Shown: positions 47,909 through 60,216, counted from the first letter of the stretch. The stretch: DNA of 64,000 nucleotides from Natrialbaceae archaeon Tc-Br11_E2g14 (GCA_001564275.1 LKND01000002.1:23456-87455); one strand, 5' to 3'. Notes: generated from the letters alone by a model not told the origin. Made by a program: numbers and translations.

Positions 47909-48289
47909 ACGAGTATACAATGTGGTTGGGCCTCTAAAGCGCTTTCATTGGCGCGTTCTTGCTAGTAAATTCGTAATTTCAGTTGTTATTGCCTGGTTAC
48001 TCACAGGGAATCTTCACATACGGGGCCGACGCGTCACGCCGAGTCACCAGAATACCCGACACGGCATGCCGGGACAGCAGGGTGACCGACGCCACGCAGA
48101 GTCAGGGAAAGACTGCGCCTCGAGAAAGCGACGAAGTGCTCGATCACTCGAGTGCCTGCATCTCCCCCGAGTCCTGGCGAGCCCGTGGGTGTGACACGGT
48201 TGATTCGGTGCATCGTGTTTCGGTACCGACTATCGGCGCGATCACCCGCATGCGGTAGCGGTTTGTCGACGCGCCGCGTGGGTCATGGT

Positions 48290-49039
48290 ATGTGTGGACG
48301 GTACACCCTCTTTCTCGAGCAGGCGGCCCTCGAGCAGCGGTTCGACGCCTCGTTCCCGGCCGGGAATTGGTGGGCCCCGCGGTACAACATGGCTCCTGGA
48401 CAGGACCTTCCAGTGATCACGGACGCCGATCCTGACCGCTTCGACCGCCTCGAGTGGGGGTTGGTTCCCCACTGGGCGGACGACGACAGCGGCGGAGCGA
48501 TCAACGCCAGGGTCGAAACCGTCGCCGAGAAGCCGAGTTTCGCGCGGGCCTACGCTGCCGACGACGAAGCACGTGCGGTCGACGGCACGCGAACCGCGGG
48601 TCGGTGTCTGGTTCCCGCCAACGGATTTTACGAGTGGGTCGAGACCGACCGGGGGAGCCAGCCCTACCGCGTCGCCTTCGAGGACGATCGAGCGTTCGCG
48701 ATGGCCGGCCTCTGGGAGCGATGGGAACCCGACGACTCGACGACGCAGACCGGTCTCGACGCCTTCGGCGGCGGCTCGAGCGACGCCGAGGACGACCCGA
48801 ACGGTCCGCTCGAGACGTTCACCGTCTTGACGACCGAGCCGAACGATCTCGTCGGGGAGCTCCACCATCGAATGGCGGTGATCCTCGATCCGGATCAGGA
48901 ACGGGAGTGGTTGACGGCACCCGACCCAAGTGGGCTGCTGGAACCGTACCCAGGTGACGATTTCGAGGCCTATCCGGTCTCGACGGCGGTCAACTCGCCG
49001 GCGACTGACGACCCCTCACTGGTGGCCCCCCTCGAGTGA
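48290..49039 (+). CDS. SOS-response-associated peptidase YedK/HMCES family
   Basis: MCGRYTLF (Cys2), RYNMAPGQDLPVI, INARVETVAEKPSF, RCLVPANGFYEW, HHRMAVIL. Confidence 0.96.
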   Translation: MCGRYTLFLEQAALEQRFDASFPAGNWWAPRYNMAPGQDLPVITDADPDRFDRLEWGLVPHWADDDSGGAINARVETVAEKPSFARAYAADDEARAVDGTRTAGRCLVPANGFYEWVETDRGSQPYRVAFEDDRAFAMAGLWERWEPDDSTTQTGLDAFGGGSSDAEDDPNGPLETFTVLTTEPNDLVGELHHRMAVILDPDQEREWLTAPDPSGLLEPYPGDDFEAYPVSTAVNSPATDDPSLVAPLE

Positions 49040-49258
49040 GCGAGGATATCAAACTCGAATGTGGTTCGGTGGAGGGGCCCGACGCCGACTACCGATGGCC
49101 ACCCTCTCACACGCATATAAAAGACTGATTGTGCATCTCCCTCCCGGCGACCTGGCTGCGTTACTGTCTACCAATGACACACCTTGTTCGGACTGCTTGC
49201 TGGTGATTTCTCCACACCACTGGGCCAGTTGCCGACTGACGTTCGATGGGTCGCCAAC

Positions 49259-49274
49259 GGTATATTTATATAGA
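49259..49274 (+). promoter_or_regulatory. TATA element of the thermosome gene
   Basis: ggtatatttatatag about 28 bp upstream of ATG 49300, consistent with a near-leaderless transcript. Confidence 0.6.
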
Positions 49275-49299
49275 AGGACAAACAATGATTCGTTTGTCT

Positions 49300-50964
<1,665 letters not shown>

Positions 50965-51214
50965 AAGCGGCGGCTTCACTTCCCCAAGAGGACCGAACGG
51001 GATCCTGATCGATTTTTTGCTGTCTACTGAACACAAATTGTGCCACTCCAGAGGACGGTAAACACGTCACGGACCGACCCTACGTCCCTGCTCTGTGGGG
51101 TCTCGAGCAACTCGAGGCCATCGTATGATGCGGTTTCTCCGGGTTGATCGCCCGTCGGTGGCCCCACTTACAGACGCACAAGACGAGTGCCTCGGGGCTT
51201 GACGCCGGGGCAGT

Positions 51215-51844
51215 TCACTCGAGAAGCCCGACGTCACTCATCACGCGCTCGACAACTCCCGAGAGGTGTGCCTGGCCGAACGTGGCGACGAGGACGGCAC
51301 CGAGGGTGTTGAACATCATGTCTCGGACGGTGTCGTCGATTCCGTGCTGGGAGAGAGGCATGGCGATCCCCGTCCCGTCGGCCGCGAGATCGAGACCGAA
51401 CTCGAACAGTTCCCAGACGACACCGAAGGCCATCACGGTGATGACGATGAAGACGAACGCGAACCGCCTCGGGATCGAAATCTCATCGTGGTGGAGGTCA
51501 ACGGCTCGAGCGAACGTGTAGCCGATGGCCGCGACGACCGAAGCCGACATGGCGTGAGTGAGGTGATCCCACCAGCTGATCGCGCCGTAGAGACCAGCCG
51601 ACCCCATCGTGTGCAAGAAGACCGCGAGCGTGATCCAGAGGCCGAGCCACGGGTCCAGGGGCACCCTGTAGTTGCGCTCGAACAGGGCTGGCGCGAACGT
51701 GATCGCCAGCGCGAGCGACCCGTTGGTGATCGCTTTCGGCTCCGAAAAGGCAACTCCGTAGCCGATTATCCCCAGGAGAAGGGCCTGCATCCCCCGGGTC
51801 ATGTGGCGCTGGGTGCGGACCGACGGACGGGGCAGGAGTCTCAT
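51215..51844 (-). CDS. DUF2238/YjdF-like membrane protein
   Basis: WWDHLTHAMSASVVAAIGYTFARAVDLHHDE...VWELFEFGLDLA...DDTVRDMMFNTLGAVLVA. Confidence 0.85.
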   Translation of the reverse strand: MRLLPRPSVRTQRHMTRGMQALLLGIIGYGVAFSEPKAITNGSLALAITFAPALFERNYRVPLDPWLGLWITLAVFLHTMGSAGLYGAISWWDHLTHAMSASVVAAIGYTFARAVDLHHDEISIPRRFAFVFIVITVMAFGVVWELFEFGLDLAADGTGIAMPLSQHGIDDTVRDMMFNTLGAVLVATFGQAHLSGVVERVMSDVGLLE

Positions 51845-52497
51845 CGGCGGATCACCCGGCGAAGTCGCCGCCGGAGCCGTCGATCGCGGCGTCTGAAGTA
51901 GGCGTCGAAGGTGATGCCGGCGGCGAGGCCAGCGAGCGTGATCCAGCCGAACTCGACCATCAGGGTCGCGTTGGCCGTATCCTGTGAGACGCCGGGTTTG
52001 AGGATGAATTCCGTGCCCACGAGTCGATCCATGTTCCAGCGCACGACCGCCCAGGCAGCGCCCGAGGCCAGCGTCGTGAGGACGACGAAGAGGACGGCAA
52101 ACCAGTGGGTCACCCGGAGCGAGGTGAACATGTGGAGTTCGACGGTGATGAGCAGGGCCAGCCCGGCGACCGAAAAGTAGTAGCCGAAGGTCCCGAGTTC
52201 GCCGCCAAACAGCGCCCGCACGAGGATGGGAAGCAAGGCGACAACGAGTACCTCCCAGGGAAGCATCACCCGCCACTCCCGGTGGCTGACCGGCGGCAAG
52301 AGTACGACCGCCGCGGTGACCATCACGAACATGATCCATAGCCAGTCGAGGTCGACGACACTTTCGAGCAGCACCAGGCCGAGTGCCCCGACGAGGAACC
52401 ACGCGATGATGGCGTTCACACGGCTGCTTCGGAACAGTTGCTCGAGGAGGTCCTCGTGCTCCTCGCCCTGATAGACGTCACTGCCTGATTCTCCCAT
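51841..52497 (-). CDS. Polytopic membrane protein
   Basis: MGESGSDVYQGEEHEDLLEQLFRSSRVNAIIAWFLVGALGLVLLE...; about 6 TM; overlaps the next gene. Confidence 0.8.
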   Translation of the reverse strand: MGESGSDVYQGEEHEDLLEQLFRSSRVNAIIAWFLVGALGLVLLESVVDLDWLWIMFVMVTAAVVLLPPVSHREWRVMLPWEVLVVALLPILVRALFGGELGTFGYYFSVAGLALLITVELHMFTSLRVTHWFAVLFVVLTTLASGAAWAVVRWNMDRLVGTEFILKPGVSQDTANATLMVEFGWITLAGLAAGITFDAYFRRRDRRLRRRLRRVIRR

Positions 52498-52590
52498 TGG
52501 TGAGGAGATTATATCCCACCCAATTAAATCTGGCTGGCTCCCGGCACAACACTACTGACGGCCACTTGCTGCCACACTCTTGGCGATCGC

Positions 52591-53193
52591 TCACGCCCGA
52601 TACCGCTCGGGGACGTATCTCGAGAGCCAGTCGGGCGCGTACCCGAACACGACGGGTGCGAGGTCCGCGAGCCAGCGTCGAAGGCCGACGTAGACCATCC
52701 CGACGGCGATGGCCGCGGCGACGATCCCGCGAAAGACCCCCTCGAGAACGACGAGCAGTGGGAGCGCGAGTGCAATCAGTGCCAGCAGATCCCCGGGCGA
52801 CCCGTCGTAGGCGATCCAGCGTTTCGGTTTGCGCCACTGCCCACGGACGTGGTCGTAGACGGCCCGTTCGGAGGTTCCCTCCCACGGGCGCAACTCGAGG
52901 CCGCCGCCGTAACGGTCCATCCGACAGTGAACTGCGGCACCGGCGAGGAACGCGGCGGCCCCCACGGCGAGGAGGTGCTGGCTAACCAGGCCGATCCCGA
53001 CAGCCGGGATCGCCAGAAGCGTGTACACCGTTGGGTAGTGGAGCGTCCTCCGGTGGCCGGCGTACAGGTCGAGGTCGGGAACGATACTCCCGAGCACCGC
53101 TCCCCAGAGGGCACCTGGCGCGAGATCCGGCGCCAACACCACCAGCGGAGTGGCGAGTGCCAACCCGGTGACGGCGTGGGTGGGAAGCATCAT
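52591..53193 (-). CDS. Membrane-bound metal-dependent hydrolase-like protein (DUF457-like)
   Basis: MMLPTHAVTGLALATPLVV...LGSIVPDLDLYAGHRRTLHYPTVYTL. Confidence 0.85.
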   Translation of the reverse strand: MMLPTHAVTGLALATPLVVLAPDLAPGALWGAVLGSIVPDLDLYAGHRRTLHYPTVYTLLAIPAVGIGLVSQHLLAVGAAAFLAGAAVHCRMDRYGGGLELRPWEGTSERAVYDHVRGQWRKPKRWIAYDGSPGDLLALIALALPLLVVLEGVFRGIVAAAIAVGMVYVGLRRWLADLAPVVFGYAPDWLSRYVPERYRA

Positions 53194-53376
53194 GTGTGCG
53201 TGCACAGGATAGTTCCGTTCGGAATATATACGCTTCGCAGCGACCCTGCTAGCCGCCACCAACGGATCGTGGGGCGTCTGGCGGGGACTTCCTCGAACGC
53301 GTTGGACCCACTCGAGAGGCGGCATGGGGGTGTTGGCAAGCAGGCAATCTAAGTCCCAGGCCGTCGGACGGCGACC

Positions 53377-53517
53377 ATGACGTACCAGACTACCATCGGT
53401 TGGTCGGTGTTTTCCTCGGGAGTGGTGACGCTCTGTTTGATCGCCCTGCCGGGTGACTCACTCTGGTGGGGGCTTGCCTTGCTCGTCCTCGGTGGGGCGA
53501 TCCTGTACGCCCGGTAG
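53377..53517 (+). CDS. 46-aa hydrophobic small protein
   Basis: MTYQTTIGWSVFSSGVVTLCLIALPGDSLWWGLALLVLGGAILYAR; below the track cutoff. Confidence 0.6.
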   Translation: MTYQTTIGWSVFSSGVVTLCLIALPGDSLWWGLALLVLGGAILYAR

Positions 53518-53691
53518 CGTGGACCGTAGAGTGGCAGCCCCTGGCTCTTTCCGGACACCGACTGAAGTTGGCGATTACAGGTTGATCGGGACAACGATCA
53601 ACTCACTGCAGGCCACGGAAGACACCGGTCCCTTCGAACGCTTCGCCGTAACCACACACCATTTACGGTTCGAAACGGTATCGATCCGTCA

Positions 53692-55617
53692 GTGAGCACG
53701 CAGGAGGACGAGACACCGTTCGACGAGTACCGCGACGAGGTCGACCGCCCGCTCTCGAGGCTCTTCCTCGAGTACGGGCCGGGTCGACTCCACTGGTTCG
53801 CGATCGGGATGGTCGCGAACTTCGTCGCCCAGATGTCGTCGTTGCTGCCGCCGCTGATTCTCGGCGCGGCCATCGACGCCATCTTCACCGGCGGCGGCGA
53901 GTACACGCTCCCCCTGATCCCCGACGTCTGGCTCCCGGCGGCGGAGGCGGGTCAGTTCTGGTTCTCAGTGGGAACTATCGCGGCCGCGTTCATCCTCGTC
54001 GGCGTCTTCACGTGGATCTACGGCGTCTCCGCGAACCTCTTCGCCCACGACGTGATGCACACCGTCCGGGTCGATTGCTTCCGGAAGATGCAGAACCTGG
54101 ACATGACCTTCTTCGACGACAAGCAAACCGGCGAGGTGATGGCCGTCCTCAACAACGACACCCAGAACCTCGAGATGTTTCTCGACAACGCCCTCGTGAA
54201 CTCCCTGCGGCTGTTGGTGATGGTCGGCGGCATCACGGCCATCCTCTTTTTGTTGAACTGGCAACTCGCGTTCGTGACGCTCGTAGCCATCCCCGCGATG
54301 TTCGCCTTTACCTACTGGTTCATGGTGACCGTCGAGCCCCGGTACGTTCGCCAGCGGGCGGCCGTCGGCTGGCTCAACACCCGACTCGAGAACAGCCTCT
54401 CGGGGATGGGCCTGACGAAGACGACGAGCAGCGAGGACTACGAGGTCGGGCGCGTTCGGAAAGCCTCCAAGCGATTGTTCGACGATACGATGGCGGTCCT
54501 CAAACTCTCCTACGTCTACCGACCGGGGATGGAACTGCTCGCCGGTATCGCCTTCGCCGCGACCTTCCTCGTCGGCGGCTGGTGGATCATGATGGACACC
54601 GCACCTGGGCCGATGACGGGTGACCTGCAAGTCGGGGAGTTCGTCACCTTTCTCTTTTTGACCCAGTTCATCGTCGCCCCACTGGCCGAGGTCTCGAACA
54701 TCGTCGATCAGTACGAGAACGCCAAGGCCTCGAGCGAGCGCGTCTTCGGGCTGATGGATATCCCGGCGTACGTGACCGACCCAGCGGACCCGGAGCCGCT
54801 CGAGGACGTGCGGGGTCACGTCGAGTACGATGGGGTCTCGTTCAGTTACAGCGCAACCGAGGCCCGTGCCGTTGGTGAGGACCTCGAGGGCGACGAGGAG
54901 GTCGTCGTCGAGGACGTCTCATTCGAGGCCGAACCGGGAGACACCGTGGCCCTCGTCGGACCGACGGGAGCGGGCAAATCGACCGTCTTGAAACTCCTCT
55001 TACGACTGTACGACGTCGACGAGGGGGCCATCCGCGTCGACGGACACGACGTTCGCGACGTGTGCGTGAGCGACGTGCGCGGGGCTGTTGGTTACGTCAG
55101 TCAGGAGACGTTCCTCTTCGACGGCACCATCGCGGACAACATCCGCTACGGTCAGTTCGACGCCCCGATGGCGGACGTGCGCGAGGCCGCGAGAGCCGCC
55201 CAGGCCCACGAGTTCATCACCGATCTCGAGGAGCGCTACGAGACACGGGTCGGCGAGCGTGGGGTAAAACTCTCCGGCGGGCAACGCCAACGGGTGGCTC
55301 TGGCCCGGACGGTGCTCCAGGATCCCGAAATCCTGATCCTCGACGAGGCGACGAGCGCCGTCGACACGAAGACGGAACTCATGATCCAGCAGTCGATCGA
55401 CCGACTCACCGAGGGTCGGACCACCCTGGCCATCGCCCACCGACTCTCGACGATTCGGGAGGCCGACCGGATCCTCGTCCTCGAGGGGGGCCGCGTCGTC
55501 GAGCGGGGCGATCACGACACCTTGCTCGAGGCCGACGGCCGGTACGCCACCCTCTGGGCAGCCCAGGCGGGGAATCTGGATCACGCCCTCGAGACGCTCG
55601 CCGACGGTGGGGAGTGA
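53692..55617 (+). CDS. ABC exporter, fused permease and ATPase
   Basis: GTG start; 6-TM domain, GPTGAGKSTVLKLLLRLYD, LSGGQRQRVALARTVL, ILDEATSAVD. Confidence 0.95.
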   Translation: MSTQEDETPFDEYRDEVDRPLSRLFLEYGPGRLHWFAIGMVANFVAQMSSLLPPLILGAAIDAIFTGGGEYTLPLIPDVWLPAAEAGQFWFSVGTIAAAFILVGVFTWIYGVSANLFAHDVMHTVRVDCFRKMQNLDMTFFDDKQTGEVMAVLNNDTQNLEMFLDNALVNSLRLLVMVGGITAILFLLNWQLAFVTLVAIPAMFAFTYWFMVTVEPRYVRQRAAVGWLNTRLENSLSGMGLTKTTSSEDYEVGRVRKASKRLFDDTMAVLKLSYVYRPGMELLAGIAFAATFLVGGWWIMMDTAPGPMTGDLQVGEFVTFLFLTQFIVAPLAEVSNIVDQYENAKASSERVFGLMDIPAYVTDPADPEPLEDVRGHVEYDGVSFSYSATEARAVGEDLEGDEEVVVEDVSFEAEPGDTVALVGPTGAGKSTVLKLLLRLYDVDEGAIRVDGHDVRDVCVSDVRGAVGYVSQETFLFDGTIADNIRYGQFDAPMADVREAARAAQAHEFITDLEERYETRVGERGVKLSGGQRQRVALARTVLQDPEILILDEATSAVDTKTELMIQQSIDRLTEGRTTLAIAHRLSTIREADRILVLEGGRVVERGDHDTLLEADGRYATLWAAQAGNLDHALETLADGGE

Positions 55618-55756
55618 GGCGGCACATCACCGTCACCGCTCCGTTGTGGTAGGCACATCGTACACCCCTCCGTTACCCTGACAGTCACGAATCAATGGTT
55701 AATTACTGGCTAAACTCGAGGGAAACATATTAGTCGCGGATCGAGTACTCGCCTCC

Positions 55757-58618
55757 ATGCACCGACGAGGCTACCTGGTGGGGGCAGCCACGAGTCTCGG
55801 GGTCCTCGTGGCGGTCACCGGCGGAAAATCGGCTACCGTCGCCGCCTTGGACGTCGCGATCCTCGAGACGAACGAGCCGGTCCCGGCGGGGGGCGAACTC
55901 AGCGTCGACGCCGAAGTCACCAACGTGACCGACGGCTCGATCGACGTCGAGGCAGTGATGCATATCGGGGAGGAACCGGTGGGTGGCCGACGTCACTTCA
56001 CGCTCGAGGCGGGGGACAGCCGCGTCCTGACGTTCGGGCATCGCACGTTCCCAGTCAGAAGCGACGTCGAGTTTCCGGTCCAAATCGCTACCGACGACGC
56101 GGTCGACGAGCGCACCGTCACCGTCACCGGCGTCGACGACCTCGAGGCCGCCGCCACCCACCCCGACTCCGAGGTAACAATCGCCCCCGGAACCACGGTT
56201 CGGTTCGAGGTCGAAACCGCCGCCGAGTATGGGGGGGTCACACACTGGTACCTCGAGGGCGAGTACGCCGGCTGGTCGATGGGGCCCTGGAACGCCGAGT
56301 ACGCCAGCCGAACGGGTCGTGATTACTGGTCGTACACGTTCGACGACCCGGGGTCGTACACCGTTCGCGCGGCCGTCGAGGGCGACGGCGAGGTGGCCAA
56401 CGCGACAGCCGAGTGGTCCGTCACCGTCGACGGAGGCGCGGCGGGCCCTCCCGCCGTCGAAGCGACCGCGCCAGCGGCCGGGTCACTCGAGGTCCCTGCG
56501 GACCCCGACGGGAGCGTCACGCTCGACGTCGACGTCGCCGATCCCGAGGGCGAGCTCGCGTCGGTCACCTGGTGGCTGGGTCACGCCGACGTGATCCTCG
56601 GCCAGGCTTCGGTGTTGGGCGAGACGGACACAGCCACCCTCGACATCGAATCGGCGCTCTGTCACGGCTGTCCGATCCACGTCTGGGTGTCCACGACCGA
56701 CGGGCGAACGACCAGCACCACGCCATGGACCGTCACCGAACCGGACGGCGGTCCAGTCGCCATCGCGATCACCGACTCGAACGACCCCCTCGAGGCGGGC
56801 GACACCCTCCTGTTCGACCTCGAGGTGACCAACGAGGGGGCGTCGGCAGCCAGCCGTGACGTGTCGATGGTCGTTGGCGGCGAGGTGGTCGACCACCGGT
56901 CGGTCACGGTCGAGGGCGAGACGACTGAATCGCTCGAATTGGGGTATGAAACCTATCCCGTCCGGACCGACGTCGCGTTCCCCGTCCGAGTCGATGCCGG
57001 TGACGATGCCGAGAGTCGGAGTGTCCAGGTGTTCGCCGATGGCGTCACGGCCCTCGAGATCGACATCACGGAGACCAACGCGCCCGTGGGAGCGGGAGAC
57101 GAACTCGCCGTGACCGCGGCCGTCGAGAACGTCGGGACGGATCCGCTCGAGGAGACGGTTCACCTCGTGGCGGGCGACCGCGTCGATTCGGCACCCATCG
57201 ACCTCGGAGCTGGCGACTCGACCACACTCGAGTTGGCCTACGAGACGTACCCCGTCCCGCGGAACGTCGAGTTCCCGGTGACGGTGAAAACGACGGGCGC
57301 GAGCGCTCACGAGACCGTTCGGGTGTACGCCGACTATCCACCCGCACTCCGGCCGTCGATCGTCGCCACGAACGACCCCGTCGATGCGGGCGATCGCCTC
57401 GAGGTCGACGTTGAGGTGAGGAACGCAGCTGCTGAAAGCGAGCGTGGTGACCTTGTACTCCTGGCCGGGGGCGACGTCGTCGACGACAAATCGGTGACTG
57501 TCGACGGTGACGACGCGGAGACGGTCACACTGGGGTACGACACGTATCCCGTTCAGCGAGACGTCGAGTTTCCGGTGACGGTCGAACTTGACGGCGAAAC
57601 TGACGAGCACACGGTTTCGGTGTTTGGCATGGAAGATACAGACGACGAGGAAGAGCCTGATGACGATGACGAGGACACCGATCCGGACGCCCTCGAGGTC
57701 GACTTCGTCGACTGCTCACGGGTCGAGGTCAGCGGGTCGTTCGCGGACGGCGACACCATCGCGGCCCACACGATATTCAACACCGAGAGCGGCGTCGGCA
57801 CCACGACCGGCGAGGATTTCATCACCATCGGCGACGAGGTCTCCACCCCCTTCGAGGGAACGGTGGTCTTCGAGGTCGGGGACGACGCCGGCGTCACCGG
57901 CGACGACTCGAGTGTCACCGTCACCGTCGCGAATCGCGGCGTCTTCGGGACCGCGATCACGGGAATCACGGAACCGGACGCCGTTCCGGGCTCGACAAGC
58001 CACAGCAACCCCGCAGATTGCACAGCGGCTATCGCCCCCGAGCTCCCCTCGCTCTCGGTCGACGCTGCAACTGGTGAGGGCGACAGCGTCGCCGTCACCT
58101 TCGGCCACGAGAACCCGAACGAGTCGGCGCTGGTGGCCAGCAGTTCGTTCACCCAGGGAACCGCGAGCCAAGACCCGCCGAACGAGCTTCCGCCGGGATC
58201 GGGGAGCTTCGAGACCACCTGGCATCCTGACGACGACGGCGCGGTCCTCGAGTGGACCGTCGACCTCTCCGCGTTCGGCCTCGAGGAGTCCGTGAGCGTA
58301 GCGACCGATCCGGCCAGTGCGTACCTCGAGGACGACGTCGACGAGTCGGCAGATGCGGAAACTCCGAACGACGACGACGTCGAGGAGGACGATGAAACGG
58401 CAGCTGAGGAAACCCCGAACGGCGACGATGTCGCTGAAGACGACGTGACAACCGACGGCGAGACGGCAAACGGCGATGACGCTGCGGAAGACGACCAGGA
58501 AGACGAGGGGCCAGCGGACGATGCCGAAGGAAATGACGAGACCGCAAACGATGGGACCGACGACGACGGAACCAGCGACGAGGGCGATACCGATGGGGAC
58601 GGCAACGAAACCGAGTGA
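55757..58618 (+). CDS. Tat-exported surface protein with four CARDB-like repeats and an acidic tail
   Basis: MHRRGYLVGAATSLGVLVAVTGG signal; repeated L(E/T)LxYxTYPVxxDVEFPVxV; acidic C-terminus. Confidence 0.85.
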   Translation: MHRRGYLVGAATSLGVLVAVTGGKSATVAALDVAILETNEPVPAGGELSVDAEVTNVTDGSIDVEAVMHIGEEPVGGRRHFTLEAGDSRVLTFGHRTFPVRSDVEFPVQIATDDAVDERTVTVTGVDDLEAAATHPDSEVTIAPGTTVRFEVETAAEYGGVTHWYLEGEYAGWSMGPWNAEYASRTGRDYWSYTFDDPGSYTVRAAVEGDGEVANATAEWSVTVDGGAAGPPAVEATAPAAGSLEVPADPDGSVTLDVDVADPEGELASVTWWLGHADVILGQASVLGETDTATLDIESALCHGCPIHVWVSTTDGRTTSTTPWTVTEPDGGPVAIAITDSNDPLEAGDTLLFDLEVTNEGASAASRDVSMVVGGEVVDHRSVTVEGETTESLELGYETYPVRTDVAFPVRVDAGDDAESRSVQVFADGVTALEIDITETNAPVGAGDELAVTAAVENVGTDPLEETVHLVAGDRVDSAPIDLGAGDSTTLELAYETYPVPRNVEFPVTVKTTGASAHETVRVYADYPPALRPSIVATNDPVDAGDRLEVDVEVRNAAAESERGDLVLLAGGDVVDDKSVTVDGDDAETVTLGYDTYPVQRDVEFPVTVELDGETDEHTVSVFGMEDTDDEEEPDDDDEDTDPDALEVDFVDCSRVEVSGSFADGDTIAAHTIFNTESGVGTTTGEDFITIGDEVSTPFEGTVVFEVGDDAGVTGDDSSVTVTVANRGVFGTAITGITEPDAVPGSTSHSNPADCTAAIAPELPSLSVDAATGEGDSVAVTFGHENPNESALVASSSFTQGTASQDPPNELPPGSGSFETTWHPDDDGAVLEWTVDLSAFGLEESVSVATDPASAYLEDDVDESADAETPNDDDVEEDDETAAEETPNGDDVAEDDVTTDGETANGDDAAEDDQEDEGPADDAEGNDETANDGTDDDGTSDEGDTDGDGNETE

Positions 58619-58781
58619 GCGGTAACCGGATAACAGTTTGCCGCCGAGTGCTCACGGCGGTGTCGGTGCTCGGCGGTTCGTGACTGCAACGGGCCAATCA
58701 ACGCTCTAGTTCCTCGAGGGAGACTCTCTTTCGAGTCGATGCTCAGGTTCCAAACTGCGCCACTATCGAAAGCAAAGCGAT

Positions 58782-58802
58782 ACACTACGAAACCCGTAGT
58801 GT
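58782..58802. repeat. Short perfect inverted repeat
   Basis: ACACTACG-aaacc-CGTAGTGT. Confidence 0.7.
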
Positions 58803-58875
58803 TGGCGCTCACCCCCTCTTGACGGCTACACCTGTCCAGCCACAGCCACTCGAGTCCGGGACGCCGAAGACGGCC

Positions 58876-59166
58876 ATGGTTCAGCTCGGGAGCGGCTTCG
58901 AGACCGCCCACCATCCCCGAACGAGACGGCTTCACCACACGGCAGCGGCGCGATTCGACGTCGTCGTCGACACACACGGGGCGCCCCTCGCGGATATCAC
59001 GGTCGCCATGGGCTCCGGGACGATCCGGATCGCCTTCGAGGACGAGCGGTATCGCGAACGGACCCTCTCCCCGCCGAACGAGGAGCTCGCCTTTGGCGAG
59101 GACCGCACTGCGACCTACCGCAACGGCGTCCTGACGGTCTCCGTTGGCCTCGTCGAACGCGACTGA
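58876..59166 (+). CDS. Small protein with alpha-crystallin-like C-terminus
   Basis: RERTLSPPNEELAFGEDRTATYRNGVLTVSVGL resembles the Hsp20 C-terminal beta strands; rest uncertain. Confidence 0.5.
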   Translation: MVQLGSGFETAHHPRTRRLHHTAAARFDVVVDTHGAPLADITVAMGSGTIRIAFEDERYRERTLSPPNEELAFGEDRTATYRNGVLTVSVGLVERD

Positions 59167-59265
59167 CGCCCAGTCGGTCCACCCGGATTTCTGTCTCGAG
59201 CGGCTGGCGATCGGCGAGTGTCGGCGTTCGGAAAGAGCTTTCAGCGCGCTCGAGACAGTAGACGT

Positions 59266-60216
59266 ATGTCCGACCTCCGTTCACCCGCCGAAACGGCGAT
59301 TCGACAGTGCCTGGCCCTCGAGGCCGAGGAGGCCTGTGCGATCGTCACCGACGACAGCCGAGTCGACATCGGCGAGGCACTGTACGACGTCGCGAGCGAG
59401 ATCACCGACGACGCCGTACTCACTCGGTATCAACCGGGGCCGACCCACGGGAGCGAACCGCCCGCCCCCGTTGCCGCCGCGATGGCCGACGCTGACGTCG
59501 TCCTGGCTCCAACCACCAAGAGCCTGAGTCACACCCGCGCACGAGGTGCGGCCAACGAAGCCGGCGCTCGCGTCGCCACCCTCCCGGGGATCACCGAGGA
59601 GGTGTTCGTCACCGGGCTGGACGCCGACTACGAGACCATCGCCGCCCACTGTGGGGCCGTCCGCGAACAGGTCGACGGCGCTGCGGAAATCCGGGTCACG
59701 ACGCCTGCGGGTACCGACATCACCTTCGATATCGGCGAGCGGGAATTCCTCTCCGACACGGGCATCGTTCACGAGCCCGGACAGATGTCGAACCTCCCCG
59801 CTGGCGAGGTGTTCGTCAGCCCCGAAAGCGCCGACGGTACCTTTGTCGTCGACGGGACGATGCGCCCCCACGGCCTGCTTGCCGAGGGCGAGACCCTCGA
59901 GTTCGACGTCGAAGACGGGCAGGTAACGCGCATCTCCGACGACGAGATCCGGGAGACCGTCGAGACGGCCGCCGCGGACGTCGGCGACGCCGCCCGGAAT
60001 CTCGCAGAACTGGGTATCGGGACCAACGTCGCCGTGACCGAACTCGTCGGGAGCGTCCTCCTCGACGAGAAGGCGGGCGGCACGGTTCACATCGCGATCG
60101 GCGACGACGCGGGGATCGGCGGCAACGTCGAGGCACCGATCCACCTCGACGGCATTCTTCGCAACCCCACGGTGTACGCCGACGGCGACCCGATCGAGTT
60201 ACCCGGGACCGAGTGA
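59266..60216 (+). CDS. M29-like aminopeptidase
   Basis: STKSLSHTRARGAANEAGARVATLPGITEEVF; NLPAGEVFVSPESADGTFVVDG; HIAIGDDAGIGGN; start reassigned to 59266. Confidence 0.85.
   Translation: MSDLRSPAETAIRQCLALEAEEACAIVTDDSRVDIGEALYDVASEITDDAVLTRYQPGPTHGSEPPAPVAAAMADADVVLAPTTKSLSHTRARGAANEAGARVATLPGITEEVFVTGLDADYETIAAHCGAVREQVDGAAEIRVTTPAGTDITFDIGEREFLSDTGIVHEPGQMSNLPAGEVFVSPESADGTFVVDGTMRPHGLLAEGETLEFDVEDGQVTRISDDEIRETVETAAADVGDAARNLAELGIGTNVAVTELVGSVLLDEKAGGTVHIAIGDDAGIGGNVEAPIHLDGILRNPTVYADGDPIELPGTE

Noticed and set aside
47983-48258. 91-aa plus-strand ORF in an intergenic region
   Set aside because: No recognisable motif and atypical composition for a haloarchaeal protein; treated as non-coding.
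57553-58977. 474-aa Ser-rich minus-strand ORF
   Set aside because: Antisense of the acidic tail (GAC/GAG runs read as Ser/Val); not credible.
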